Position numbers and translations under genes: made by a program. From DATDEW01 sp046590205 (lineage in GTDB: Bacteria; Bacteroidota; Ignavibacteria; Palsa-1295): a DNA stretch of 38,838 nucleotides. Shown one piece after another: positions 7,656 through 15,647 of the stretch (position 1 is the stretch's first letter; each line of letters starts with the position of its first letter). The DNA lies in NCBI GenBank assembly GCA_046590205.1, contig JBKJTT010000005.1, positions 1 through 38,838 on the forward strand, in the 5' to 3' direction. The notes beneath the pieces were generated by a model that saw only the letters and a list, made by a program, of their open reading frames with translations, was not told where the DNA came from and did no database searches.

Positions 7656-10052
7656 TTACACCTTCAAAAACCCCAATTCATAGACCATTGGTTGGAGCTT
7701 TTCGGTTAGTGTTTTATATGCTGTTTCAAACTCCGTAAAGCTGACCGGTGCGAAATCACCGCTCTCGTTTCGCTTTTGTAATGCTTTGCGTATCTGATAC
7801 CAGCCGACATCAGCACGGTTCAGCTTCAGCTCCTCACGCACGGTATGCACATCCGTACTGGCAAAGTACGCCTGCCAGAGTTTCTTGCCTGCTTGCAATA
7901 CGTCGTTCGCTTCTTTAGAGAATGTTTTCCCCTTCATGTATTGCACCATAAAATCACTCTCGAAGCGTTCAGGTGCATTCACTTCCTCTTCGGTAAATGG
8001 AATAAAGTGATTGACGATGCTCCACTTCTTCGAGTTCCATTCTAAATCATTCGCACTGGCGGTGAGGTTGCTACCGTTGAAGAGCATCCACATCAAACAA
8101 TCATTCTTAAATTCGTCGCTTAAAGGTTCAGTTGGTTGCAAGAATTGATCGCGGTCGTTGAGCCAAGTAGGTTTGATTAATCTTCTTGCAGAAAATATTG
8201 ATGCGGCTTGCCAAAAATTTTCAGGAGTGATAAAGAAACCACCCGAATGTCCTATAGAATGTACCGATGAAAACACTGCCGTCATCGTACCAGAGTGTTG
8301 GAGATCATTGCTGTCAGATAGCATATGCCCTATCGCACCATCACACCATTTCGTTCTTCTAACACCGTTTATCTTTGTAGTAGGTGTTATAGCATTAATT
8401 AGAGGCAAAGCATCAACATCATTGTGCTTTTGTCGCTTTATCCAGTTGGTAAGTAGTATTTGATTTGGTAAGTTATAGAATTGTTTCTCTCCTATTGGCT
8501 CCGCAAACTTATTTAATACGACAGTCGAAATAGAATCAATAGGGGTAATAGAAAATGTACTATGATTTGTTGTCCAAACCAAGAATCCAATCGGAAACTC
8601 ACCACTTAATCCATCAAAAGCCTTGCTATGCACTACAAAACCACCCTGATATTTAGCATTCCAAACTTGTCTAAATTTTTCAAAATTTGGTGCGTTAACA
8701 TACTTTAGAGTGCTAAACATTGCCAGTGTTGCCGTTGGTATTTCCTTAGAAATTCGTGCAATAAACTGGGTAAATAGCTCTCGTGAAGCATACCCATAAT
8801 CGTCCATAGTCTCAGCAATTCGAGTCGTTGCAATATCGGTTTTTCCCTCATTGCCTAAATTATTCGCCGCTTCCGCATACGGTGGATTCATCAATACCAG
8901 TAACTTCTTGCCTGATGCAATTGCATCTCTTAGCTTTTGCGGTATTTTGTTGGTGAGGGAATAGTCTATGTTGCCATCGTCGGTTATGTCGTCGTTGAGG
9001 TAATCGTATTGGAAGCGAGTGGCGGCAACGCAGGTCTTCGTGGCAAGCATCACATCAACATCTGCTTGGTCGAGCGTGCTCATAAAGACGTTGCGCGGGT
9101 TGCTGTGCTTTACTTCGAGATTTCCCACTCCGCAGCACATATCCCATACGATGTAATCCTTCTGCCAATTCTTGCCGAGCGTTTCGGTGAGCTTGTCGTA
9201 TGCCTTATCCACGACATTCAGAGGAGTATAGTATGCACCTTTGAAACTACGTTCATCGAGCGGGATAAGCGAGTCGCGCCGTTCGAGCAGGTAGTTGCGA
9301 TATTCTTTTTCGGGTGGTTTATGATAGATAGACCAGAACCGACGGTATCCCTCTTTGTTGCCGAGTTCATAGAGCTTCCCGCCAAGCGAAAAGACAGGTG
9401 CAGTATTTTTATGCAGTAGTTGGGCAGTGAGGTTATCATGCGTAGCGTTGGTGCCATCGTGCATGATGTCGGCAAAGAAGAGGAGTGCATAATCATCTTC
9501 TGCGACACCGTTTATCTCGCGCCCAATCATCTCCACCCATTTATCAAATACTTGCTTTAGGTTATCCGGCGTAATCTGAATGCGAATGATGTCGCCTTTT
9601 TGTATTGCTTCTTTGAATGTCTTTATGAACTCTGCTTCCTGTGTCTCGATCTTGAAGGAGACAAGGTATGTGCCGATATATGCCGAAACCGCTTCAAGAG
9701 CTTCGGGAGTAATTTTACTGGCATTTTTTCTGTCAGCCCATTTGATGGTTTTTTTTTGAAGAAACGGTATCACATCCGTACTCTTCATAATTGCGGCTTT
9801 GTGCGTATCTACAACTGCCAAAAATGGCGGTACGTATTCGCCTTTGTTTAATGCCTGCTGGACATAATGAAGTAATTGGGTGTACATTGCGTACGTGGAG
9901 ACGGTATGGGTAGCTTTTGCCTCAAACCAAATGTGCTCTGTTTTAATATCTATCCATCCTTCGGATACATTCTTCAATCCGAGCGTTTTGATGTAAATAG
10001 CTTTTACATCTTCTTCGCTTTTTGCTTGCTTTAGCTTCTCGAACAGGGTCAT
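7656..10052 (-). CDS. Fused restriction endonuclease/N6-adenine DNA methyltransferase (type IIG-like)
   Basis: 798 aa. The N-terminal region has WIDIK then IWFEAKAT (D35, E44, K46), which fits a PD-(D/E)xK nuclease core. The middle is a class I adenine methyltransferase: GAYYTP at 272-277 (motif X), DMCCGVGNLE at 304-313 (SAM-binding motif I) and NPPY at 389-392 (catalytic motif IV). The rest, about 400 residues, would hold target recognition. This order, nuclease-helical-methyltransferase-recognition in one chain, is that of type IIG/IIL enzymes, which need no separate methylase. Cleavage activity is inferred from E-x-K only; it could be a solitary methyltransferase. It is followed by the 147-aa gene. 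Its recognition site cannot be read from sequence. Confidence 0.85.
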   Translation of the reverse strand: MTLFEKLKQAKSEEDVKAIYIKTLGLKNVSEGWIDIKTEHIWFEAKATHTVSTYAMYTQLLHYVQQALNKGEYVPPFLAVVDTHKAAIMKSTDVIPFLQKKTIKWADRKNASKITPEALEAVSAYIGTYLVSFKIETQEAEFIKTFKEAIQKGDIIRIQITPDNLKQVFDKWVEMIGREINGVAEDDYALLFFADIMHDGTNATHDNLTAQLLHKNTAPVFSLGGKLYELGNKEGYRRFWSIYHKPPEKEYRNYLLERRDSLIPLDERSFKGAYYTPLNVVDKAYDKLTETLGKNWQKDYIVWDMCCGVGNLEVKHSNPRNVFMSTLDQADVDVMLATKTCVAATRFQYDYLNDDITDDGNIDYSLTNKIPQKLRDAIASGKKLLVLMNPPYAEAANNLGNEGKTDIATTRIAETMDDYGYASRELFTQFIARISKEIPTATLAMFSTLKYVNAPNFEKFRQVWNAKYQGGFVVHSKAFDGLSGEFPIGFLVWTTNHSTFSITPIDSISTVVLNKFAEPIGEKQFYNLPNQILLTNWIKRQKHNDVDALPLINAITPTTKINGVRRTKWCDGAIGHMLSDSNDLQHSGTMTAVFSSVHSIGHSGGFFITPENFWQAASIFSARRLIKPTWLNDRDQFLQPTEPLSDEFKNDCLMWMLFNGSNLTASANDLEWNSKKWSIVNHFIPFTEEEVNAPERFESDFMVQYMKGKTFSKEANDVLQAGKKLWQAYFASTDVHTVREELKLNRADVGWYQIRKALQKRNESGDFAPVSFTEFETAYKTLTEKLQPMVYELGFLKV

Positions 10053-10192
10053 GAATAATAGATGGAATTACGTCATATTTGAACAAGCAAGTCAGTCAAG
10101 AAAATTCTGATACATTGGTAAATCTGATGGGTATATTCAGGGCTGGAGTTTACACTGAGTGAAGCGAACGTGCCCTGCGCTACCGACGTTAC

Positions 10193-10248
10193 GCTCCTAA
10201 CGGAGCTAAGAGGGAGATGTGTTTTTTGCATTTAGCTCCGATAGGGGG
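10193..10248. repeat. Inverted repeat upstream of toxin-antitoxin operon
   Basis: GCTCCTAACGGAGCTAA at 10193-10209 pairs imperfectly with TTAGCTCCGATAGGGGG at about 10232-10248, leaving a loop of about 22 bases. It lies in the 257-base gap between the RM gene (divergent) and the antitoxin. It may be a degraded palindromic element; a role as leader or terminator structure for the TA operon is possible. Nothing else coding is seen in the gap. Confidence 0.5.
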
Positions 10249-10309
10249 CACACCGCGCGTGCCCGTTTCTCGCAAAGAACTATTGTTCGTCAATAGTTGT
10301 CCAATTAGT

Positions 10310-10540
10310 ATGACAAGTTATACACTACCGGCTGATGAACTTAACGAGGCATTCCTCGCAAAGCTGCGTAAGAGTTTCTCTGGCAAAAAAGTTGAGATAA
10401 CCGTTACGGAGTTAGATGAAGCTGATGAGACCGACTACCTTTTACGTTCGCATATAAATCGCGAGCAACTCCTGCGGTCGATTAAGGATGTTGAAGAAGG
10501 AAAGAATCTTATCGAAGTTGACATGAATTCGTTCAAGTGA
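10310..10540 (+). CDS. Antitoxin of YoeB-type module (YefM-like partner)
   Basis: 76 aa from ATG at 10310 (MTSYTLPADELNEAF). A longer frame from 10217 runs through the palindromic repeat and is not credible. It is acidic, with a C-terminal stretch NREQLLRSIKDVEEGKN typical of the toxin-wrapping tail of Phd/YefM-like or RelB-like antitoxins. It immediately precedes the toxin with a 4-base overlap (GTGA), the usual order for such modules. It is expected to neutralise the RNase by binding it and to repress its own promoter. The N-terminal DNA-binding half is divergent, so the exact antitoxin class is uncertain. Confidence 0.8.
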   Translation: MTSYTLPADELNEAFLAKLRKSFSGKKVEITVTELDEADETDYLLRSHINREQLLRSIKDVEEGKNLIEVDMNSFK

Positions 10541-10803
10541 GGAAGGTTGTCTTTCACAAGGAAGCATTTGCATCACTCATCCTATGGACTGAAAGAGAAC
10601 CCAAAACTCTACGACGTATTTTTGAGATTATTAAAGCAATTGATGCAGACCCATTCAGAGGTATTGGTAAGCCGGAACCGCTCAAGCACGAGTTAAAAGG
10701 ATACTGGTCTCGCAGAATTACCGATAAAGATCGTTTAGTATATTCGGTAACAGATGATACTATTACCATCATTGCTTGTATGTACCACTATGACGATAGG
10801 TAG
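10537..10803 (+). CDS. yoeB: YoeB-family mRNA interferase toxin
   Basis: 88 aa starting at a GTG that overlaps the antitoxin stop. Strong YoeB signature: GKPEPLKHELKGYWSRRIT, then DRLVYSV and a C-terminal ACMYHYDD. The residues matching E. coli YoeB catalytic E46, R65, H83 and Y84 are present as E47, R66, H84 and Y85, so the toxin should be active. YoeB is a RelE-fold RNase that cuts mRNA in the ribosomal A site. Three small hairpins follow directly. Length is normal for the family (84-90 aa). Confidence 0.92.
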   Translation: MRKVVFHKEAFASLILWTEREPKTLRRIFEIIKAIDADPFRGIGKPEPLKHELKGYWSRRITDKDRLVYSVTDDTITIIACMYHYDDR

Positions 10804-10807
10804 TACC

Positions 10808-10878
10808 GCAGGCATCCTTCCTGCTCCTCGAAGTCCCGCAAGGGACTACCGACATTAGCCCGCCAATTCATTGGCGGG
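10808..10878. repeat. Cluster of three small palindromes between two TA loci
   Basis: In order: GCAGG(N7)CCTGC at 10808-10824, AGTCCC-GCAA-GGGACT at 10832-10847, and CCCGCCAAT-TC-ATTGGCGGG at 10859-10878. The first belongs to the same family as the palindrome at 7061-7077. Together they look like a compound palindromic repeat element, and could also end transcription from the yoeB operon, although no T-tract follows. Confidence 0.6.
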
Positions 10879-10913
10879 AGAACTGTTTCTTCATCAATTT
10901 GCTTTATTATAAT

Positions 10914-11168
10914 ATGACAGCGAATCTTACCATACCTGATGCTCTTGATTCGGCTCTTTCTGCTTTCGCTGCAGAAAAGGGCATGAAGAAGGAAGACGTT
11001 ATTCTTGAAGCAATCGAGAAGCTCGTTAATGTGCCTCTTACCCATGCGGAGATACTCGCCAAACGCCGCAAAGCATTTGGTATCTGGAAAGATAGAGATG
11101 ACCTTCCTGATTTCGTAGCACTCCGTAAGTCAATGGATAGAAAGCTCAATTGGGGCGATGATCGTTGA
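10914..11168 (+). CDS. VapB-like ribbon-helix-helix antitoxin
   Basis: 84 aa from ATG at 10914 (MTANLTIPDALDSALSAFA). The first 40 residues fit a ribbon-helix-helix DNA-binding fold (TIPDALDSALSAFA then KKEDVILEAIEKLV). The C-terminal half (AKRRKAFGIWKDRDD) fits a VapC-binding tail. It overlaps the downstream PIN-domain reading frame by 11 bases, as is common in vapBC. It is intact although its toxin partner carries a stop codon. Expected role: toxin neutralisation and autorepression. Confidence 0.8.
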   Translation: MTANLTIPDALDSALSAFAAEKGMKKEDVILEAIEKLVNVPLTHAEILAKRRKAFGIWKDRDDLPDFVALRKSMDRKLNWGDDR

Positions 11169-11523
11169 TACGAATATCGTTATAGATTTTCTTCGTGGGT
11201 AGACGGAAGCTGGTGCATTCTTATTCGGTGGTGATACTCCAATTTCGATTTCAGTAGTTTCAATCACAGAGCTTCTTGCAGGTATCAAACAACAGCGCGA
11301 GATTGATGACATTCATGACCTACTGGCTACGTTCACAGTCCACCCTGTAACAAGAGAAATTGCAGAAAAAGCGGGAGAACTCTTACACAAATACGACAAG
11401 TCCCATCACATTGGTATTGCAGATGCACTTATCGCCGCGACATCTGTCTATCATTCCGAGCCGCTTTCAACGCTGAATATTAAGGACTTCCCAATGCTCG
11501 TAAATGTCTTAAAACCATATTAG
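11158..11523 (+). pseudogene. VapC-like PIN-domain toxin interrupted by an in-frame TAG
   Basis: Translating from ATG at 11158 gives MIVDTNIVIDFLRG, a TAG at 11200-11202 (codon 15), then TEAGAFLFGG to VNVLKPY and a normal stop at 11521-11523, 121 codons in all. The PIN acidic residues are kept: D4, the Glu in SITELLAG, and the Asp in HIGIADALIAAT. No frameshift is needed, and a single base change (for example GGGTAG from GGGAAG or GGGCAG) explains it. There is no ATG, GTG or TTG shortly after the stop for reinitiation. Most likely a recently inactivated tRNA-targeting RNase; readthrough cannot be excluded. Confidence 0.85.
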
Positions 11524-11550
11524 TACTCACCACGCATTGCAACCAACGCT

Positions 11551-12189
11551 ATGAAAAAGAACTACATCGGTTTCTTTATTTTGCTTGCCCTCTTTGCAGG
11601 CTGTAATTCCGCTACGCAATCTCCGCAGAGCGTTGATGTTATCATGCCGCTTGCTGTGGGGAATGAGTGGTATTGGGATGTGGAGTATTACGTACCGGAT
11701 GGGACGGTGGTTGGTAACGAGAAGGATTCGCTTCTGATAACTTCAAAGCGTAGTGTTGGTGGTGTGGAGAGGCATGTGCTATGGACTGGTGCGGATATAT
11801 TTTATGAAGGCACCGCTCTTGTTACATATGTCGGTAGTTTAGGTCCATTTGTTTGGGTGAAATATCCGATGCCATTGCTTGTTCCTGATGTCATTTCGAC
11901 GTTTGTGTGGACAACGGAGCAATCACCTGACCCTATTGAGGAGGCCGAAGAAATTTTAACCTACCTTGGAAATGGTTTTTCAGTAAGTACACCATCGGGT
12001 AATTATAGCACGCTGAAGTATCAGTACGTTACAACCGGTACACAAACGGGTACAGATTATTTTAAGGAATACTCCTATTTCGTGCTGAATGTCGGTCTTG
12101 TTATGAAGGAAACATACATGCCCGACTCTGTTACAAATCAACCTTATTTAATAACCCGCAAACGACTGACTAAAGTTGTTCTTAAATAG
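11551..12189 (+). CDS. Predicted lipoprotein of unknown function
   Basis: 212 aa. Signal peptide with lipobox (MKKNYIGFFILLALFAGC, Cys18), so it should be lipid-anchored after cleavage. The mature part is beta-rich and starts with a segment IMPLAVGNEWYWDVEYYVPDG. The phrase 'PLAVGNEW.W' is frequent in FCB lipoproteins of unknown role. It starts 27 bases after the broken vapC and is followed by a strong hairpin. No enzymatic motif is seen. Confidence 0.8.
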   Translation: MKKNYIGFFILLALFAGCNSATQSPQSVDVIMPLAVGNEWYWDVEYYVPDGTVVGNEKDSLLITSKRSVGGVERHVLWTGADIFYEGTALVTYVGSLGPFVWVKYPMPLLVPDVISTFVWTTEQSPDPIEEAEEILTYLGNGFSVSTPSGNYSTLKYQYVTTGTQTGTDYFKEYSYFVLNVGLVMKETYMPDSVTNQPYLITRKRLTKVVLK

Positions 12190-12190
12190 C

Positions 12191-12220
12191 GAAGAGGGCA
12201 TGCCAGCGGCATGCCCCTTC
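12191..12220 (+). terminator. Hairpin after lipoprotein gene
   Basis: GGGCATGCC-AGC-GGCATGCCC, a perfect 9-bp stem with a 3-base loop at 12196-12216, extended by GAAG/CTTC flanks. It lies 7 bases after the stop codon. The T-tract is weak (GTGATACTTTCCC), so termination efficiency is uncertain. Confidence 0.65.
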
Positions 12221-12247
12221 GTGATACTTTCCCTTATACTTCCTTTT

Positions 12248-12279
12248 CCCCAAACCTATCATTGGGCGCGGATTGAAAC
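12248..12279 (+). other. Solitary 32-nt CRISPR-repeat-like sequence (type I-C style)
   Basis: The segment ends GCGCGGATTGAAAC, the usual 3' end of type I-C/I-B repeats. It has an internal stem CCCAA(N8)TTGGG and is 32 nt long, the common I-C repeat length. There is only one copy, no spacer array and no cas gene in the window. It lies 45 bases upstream of the mqnE-mqnA start. It may be a relic or chance similarity. Confidence 0.35.
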
Positions 12280-12324
12280 CATGTTGCAATCTGTTTTACC
12301 CTGCGAATAATCAGGAAAAACACC

Positions 12325-14211
12325 ATGTTATCCCCAAAGAAGCTCACGTTTCGTGATCCGAATCTACAACCAATCTGGGAAAAAGTCCGTAATGGTGTCC
12401 GCCTTACACTCGAAGACGGCGTTGCGCTCTACGGGACTCATGACCTTATCGGACTTGGGCGTATGGCTGATGAAGTCGCGCGGGCGAAGTCGGGCGATGC
12501 TGTCTATTTTGTCTTGAACCAGAAGTTCGAGCCGACAAATATCTGCGTGCTCTCGTGCAAGTTCTGTGACTTTGCCGTCAAGAAAGGCGACCCCGATGCT
12601 TACGCGCAGACGATAGACGAGATGCTCGCAATGCTCAATCCTGACATCCGCGAAGTGCACATCACAATGGGCTTGCACCCTGATTGGGAGTGGCAGCATT
12701 ACATTGATATGGTGCGCCGCATTAAAGAGAATTTCCCGCTCATCGATGTAAAAGCATTCACTGCAGTAGAGATAGATTTCTTCGCGAAGAAATTCAAGAA
12801 GACACATGAGGAAGTGCTGCGCGAGTTGAAAGAAGTCGGTCTTCGCACAATGCCGGGCGGCGGCGCGGAAGTATTTTCCGAGCGCGTACGCAAATTACTT
12901 TTTAATCAGAAGATCGGCGCGAAGACGTGGTTCGAGGTTCATCGCACCGCGCATAAGATGGGCATACAGTCGAACGTGACGATGCTTTACGGGCATGTCG
13001 AGACGATAGAGGAGCGGATAGAGCACATGATAAAGACGCGCGACGTGCAAGACGAGACGGGCGGATTCCTGACCTTCATCCCACTTGCATTCCAGCCGGG
13101 CGATACGGGGATCAAGACAAGAAATAATTTTACGAGTGCGATTGATGACTTAAAGACTATTGCCGTCAGTCGTCTGATGCTCGATAACATTCCGCACATC
13201 AAAGCATACTGGGTGATGCTGACGGCGGAAGTTGCGGCAGTTGCGCTGAACTTCGGCGCTGACGATATGGATGGTATCGTCGGGCAGGAGCGCATCGCGC
13301 ACGATGCCGGCGCGACAAGCCCGATGCAGCTTGCAAAAGAGAAGATAATCTCCATCATCACCGAAGCAGGCAAAGTCCCGATAGAGCGCGACGTGTTCTA
13401 TAATCCATTACAAATTTATCCTGCGAAAGATACGACCATCGTCTCGAAGATGCCGTACCTGAATTCCGTGCCGTTCTACTCTGCATACAGTACACACTCT
13501 GCCGAGCTAAAGCTCGTGCCGCTTGTGCCGCGAGTTTTTGGCGAGTTCGCGAAGGAGGGAAAAATCGATGCAGGTCCTATGTCGCTAATGGATTATGTTG
13601 CAAATCCCGAAGACTTCGAGATGATGCCATACGGTGTTGCCGTTAGTGGTAAAGCATATTCGGTGCTTCTGTATTCACATCACGAGTGGAAGAATCTCGA
13701 AGGTAAGAAAATTGGCATCACCGCCGAAAGCTCGACGAGCGTTGAACTACTGCGTGTACTCCTCGAAAAGAAATACGGTGTAAAGAATGTAACCTTCGAG
13801 CGTCTGCACTTATCGAGCATTCAAAATGATTATACGAAGTATGACGCCGTGCTTCTTATCGGTGATGAAGCATTGCGTCGTCATAAGCTCGGTGGACTTG
13901 CGAGCTTCCTGAATGTCTATGACCTCGCAGAAGAATGGTATGACTGGAAACAGATGCCGTTCGTTTTTGCTGTGTGGGCTGTGCGGAATTCCGTACCCGC
14001 CGCGCTTCGCGATGAGATCGAGACAGCGTTAGCTCGTTCGCTAAAAGAGACGAAGGGGCAGTACGCTCTCGTCGGCAGAGAACATGCGAAGAAGCTCGGG
14101 ATGACGCGCGAAGAGCTTGAGACGTATCTCGGCGCATTCACCTACGAACTCGGTGAACGCGAGAAAGCAGCAATGGATGAGTTTTTGAAAGAAGTGTACG
14201 TAACGGTATAG
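12325..14211 (+). CDS. mqnE-mqnA: MqnE-MqnA fusion: aminofutalosine synthase plus chorismate dehydratase
   Basis: 628 aa made of two enzymes. Residues 1 to about 368 are MqnE, a radical-SAM enzyme, with the [4Fe-4S] motif C74-x3-C78-x2-C81 (NICVLSCKFC), GLRTMPGGGAEVFSERVR and the HVETIEERIEHM block. Residues from about 370 are MqnA, a periplasmic-binding-protein-fold dehydratase (VSKMPYLNSVPF, IDAGPMSLMDYV, KKIGITAESSTSVELL). MqnA makes 3-enolpyruvylbenzoate from chorismate, and MqnE joins that product to SAM to give aminofutalosine. The two consecutive steps in one chain suggest substrate hand-over. There is no stop or frameshift at the junction. It lies 6 bases upstream of mqnC, forming a menaquinone operon. 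Confidence 0.9.
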   Translation: MLSPKKLTFRDPNLQPIWEKVRNGVRLTLEDGVALYGTHDLIGLGRMADEVARAKSGDAVYFVLNQKFEPTNICVLSCKFCDFAVKKGDPDAYAQTIDEMLAMLNPDIREVHITMGLHPDWEWQHYIDMVRRIKENFPLIDVKAFTAVEIDFFAKKFKKTHEEVLRELKEVGLRTMPGGGAEVFSERVRKLLFNQKIGAKTWFEVHRTAHKMGIQSNVTMLYGHVETIEERIEHMIKTRDVQDETGGFLTFIPLAFQPGDTGIKTRNNFTSAIDDLKTIAVSRLMLDNIPHIKAYWVMLTAEVAAVALNFGADDMDGIVGQERIAHDAGATSPMQLAKEKIISIITEAGKVPIERDVFYNPLQIYPAKDTTIVSKMPYLNSVPFYSAYSTHSAELKLVPLVPRVFGEFAKEGKIDAGPMSLMDYVANPEDFEMMPYGVAVSGKAYSVLLYSHHEWKNLEGKKIGITAESSTSVELLRVLLEKKYGVKNVTFERLHLSSIQNDYTKYDAVLLIGDEALRRHKLGGLASFLNVYDLAEEWYDWKQMPFVFAVWAVRNSVPAALRDEIETALARSLKETKGQYALVGREHAKKLGMTREELETYLGAFTYELGEREKAAMDEFLKEVYVTV

Positions 14212-14217
14212 TCAGTA

Positions 14218-15396
14218 ATGATACAAGACATTAAGACAAAAGTTTTTGCTAACGAACGACTCACGCGTGAGGAAGGACTGTGGCTCTTGAAGAACGGCTC
14301 GCTGCTTGACCTTGCCGAGATGGCAGAACATGTTCGCTACCGTCACAACCCGAAAACGGAAGTGACGTTCGTCATTGACTCCAACCCGAACTACACAAAC
14401 ATCTGCAATATCGACTGCATCTTCTGCGCGTTCTATCGCCACGAAGGTGACGCTGATACGTACACGTACACCGTTGATGAGATGATTGCAAAGTTTAAGC
14501 AAGCAGAAGCGCGCGGTGTAAGGACCGTACTTTTGCAAGGTGGTGTGAACCCAGCAATTCCATTCGAGTATTACCTTGAGATGGTTCGCCGGACACGCGC
14601 CGAAGTGCCGGGCATTCATCCGCACTTCTTCTCGACAAGCGAGATCATCGGCATGAGCGAAGTGTCGGGACTGTCACTGACGGAAGTTCTTGCAAAGCTC
14701 AAAGAAGCTGGACTCAACTCCATCCCCGGCGGCGGAGCGGAAGTGCTCTCGGATAAAGTCAAGAAAAAAATATCCAACAAAAAAGGCACGAGCGAAGATT
14801 GGCTGAATGTCATGCGCGAAGCGCACAAGCTTGGCTACAAGGCAACAGCTACGATGATGTACGGACATCTTGAAGCAGATGAGGACATTGTCGAGCATCT
14901 TGAAGTTACCCGCGCACTGCAAGATGAGTATCACGGCTTTACTGCATTTATTCCCTGGAGCTTCAAGCCGGGCAATACGCCGCTTGAAAAAATTATTCCG
15001 CAATACGCTTCAAGCACACGCTACCTTGAGATGATAGCATTCGCACGTATCTATCTCGATAACTTCCCACACATCCAAGCAAGCTGGTTCTCGGAAGGGA
15101 AGAAGACGGGACAGATGGCGCTGCATTTCGGAGCAGATGATTTTGGCGGTACGCTCGAAGATGAGAACGTACACGCATCAGCGAACTTCGTCCATACGAC
15201 AACGATTAAAGAGATGGTCGATCTTATCCGTGATGCGGGGTTCATGCCCGTCGAGCGTAATACGCTTTATGACCATTTAGCCGAATACAAAGAAGGTGAA
15301 TACCCGAAAGGCGCGCTCGACTCTGCACGTCTTCATCAGCACGTCAATGCCGACGTCATCATGCCGACAATACCGGCACAGGTGTTGTCGCAATAA
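14218..15396 (+). CDS. mqnC: Cyclic dehypoxanthine futalosine synthase
   Basis: 392-aa radical-SAM enzyme. C63-x3-C67-x2-C70 (NICNIDCIFC) binds the [4Fe-4S] cluster. Other family blocks are TVLLQGGVNP, FSTSEIIGMS, GLNSIPGGGAEVLSD and FIPWSFKPGNTPLE. It cyclises dehypoxanthine futalosine in the menaquinone pathway. It is about a paralogue of the MqnE half upstream, as expected for this enzyme pair. Transcribed with mqnE-mqnA; length is close to the usual 360-390 aa. The substrate-forming nucleosidase is not encoded in this window. Confidence 0.92.
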   Translation: MIQDIKTKVFANERLTREEGLWLLKNGSLLDLAEMAEHVRYRHNPKTEVTFVIDSNPNYTNICNIDCIFCAFYRHEGDADTYTYTVDEMIAKFKQAEARGVRTVLLQGGVNPAIPFEYYLEMVRRTRAEVPGIHPHFFSTSEIIGMSEVSGLSLTEVLAKLKEAGLNSIPGGGAEVLSDKVKKKISNKKGTSEDWLNVMREAHKLGYKATATMMYGHLEADEDIVEHLEVTRALQDEYHGFTAFIPWSFKPGNTPLEKIIPQYASSTRYLEMIAFARIYLDNFPHIQASWFSEGKKTGQMALHFGADDFGGTLEDENVHASANFVHTTTIKEMVDLIRDAGFMPVERNTLYDHLAEYKEGEYPKGALDSARLHQHVNADVIMPTIPAQVLSQ

Positions 15397-15440
15397 ATAC
15401 ATGAACCACCGGAAGGAATCGATAGCTACAAAAATAAGGA

Positions 15441-15647
15441 ATGAAAATCCTGTTGATCATAATCGGTATCGGACTTATATTGTTAGGATTCTATCTTACT
15501 TTTGGGATTTTGGTGTATTCATTTAAAGAAAAAGATAATGATGTAATTTATGCCTTTTGCATTAGTGCTGGAATAATTATCATTGGGATTTATAGTATAG
15601 TAAGAGGACGACAAATAGCAAGTATAAAAAAGGAGCGCACATTATGA
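15441..15647 (+). CDS. Small two-helix membrane protein
   Basis: 68 aa with two hydrophobic helices (residues about 3-27 and 38-55) and a basic C-terminus (RGRQIASIKKERTL). ATG at 15441 follows AAGG directly. Its stop overlaps the start of the next gene by four bases (ATGA), so it is likely to be real and coupled. Function unknown. Confidence 0.65.
   Translation: MKILLIIIGIGLILLGFYLTFGILVYSFKEKDNDVIYAFCISAGIIIIGIYSIVRGRQIASIKKERTL

Noticed and set aside
10217..10309. Longer N-terminus for the YoeB antitoxin
   Set aside because: Would translate through an inverted repeat and give sequence unlike any antitoxin; ATG at 10310 fits the family.
11200..11202. Pyrrolysine insertion at the vapC TAG
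   Set aside because: No pyl genes or PYLIS-like context in the window; a point mutation is simpler.
12240..12330. A CRISPR array
   Set aside because: Only one repeat-like unit; no second repeat at spacer distance on either side and no cas gene.
12364..12807. A 147-aa minus-strand ORF opposite mqnE
   Set aside because: Antisense shadow of a conserved radical-SAM domain; same length as the RM-linked gene only by chance.
15296..15526. A 76-aa plus-strand ORF across the mqnC end
   Set aside because: Out of frame with mqnC and with the following membrane protein; no features.
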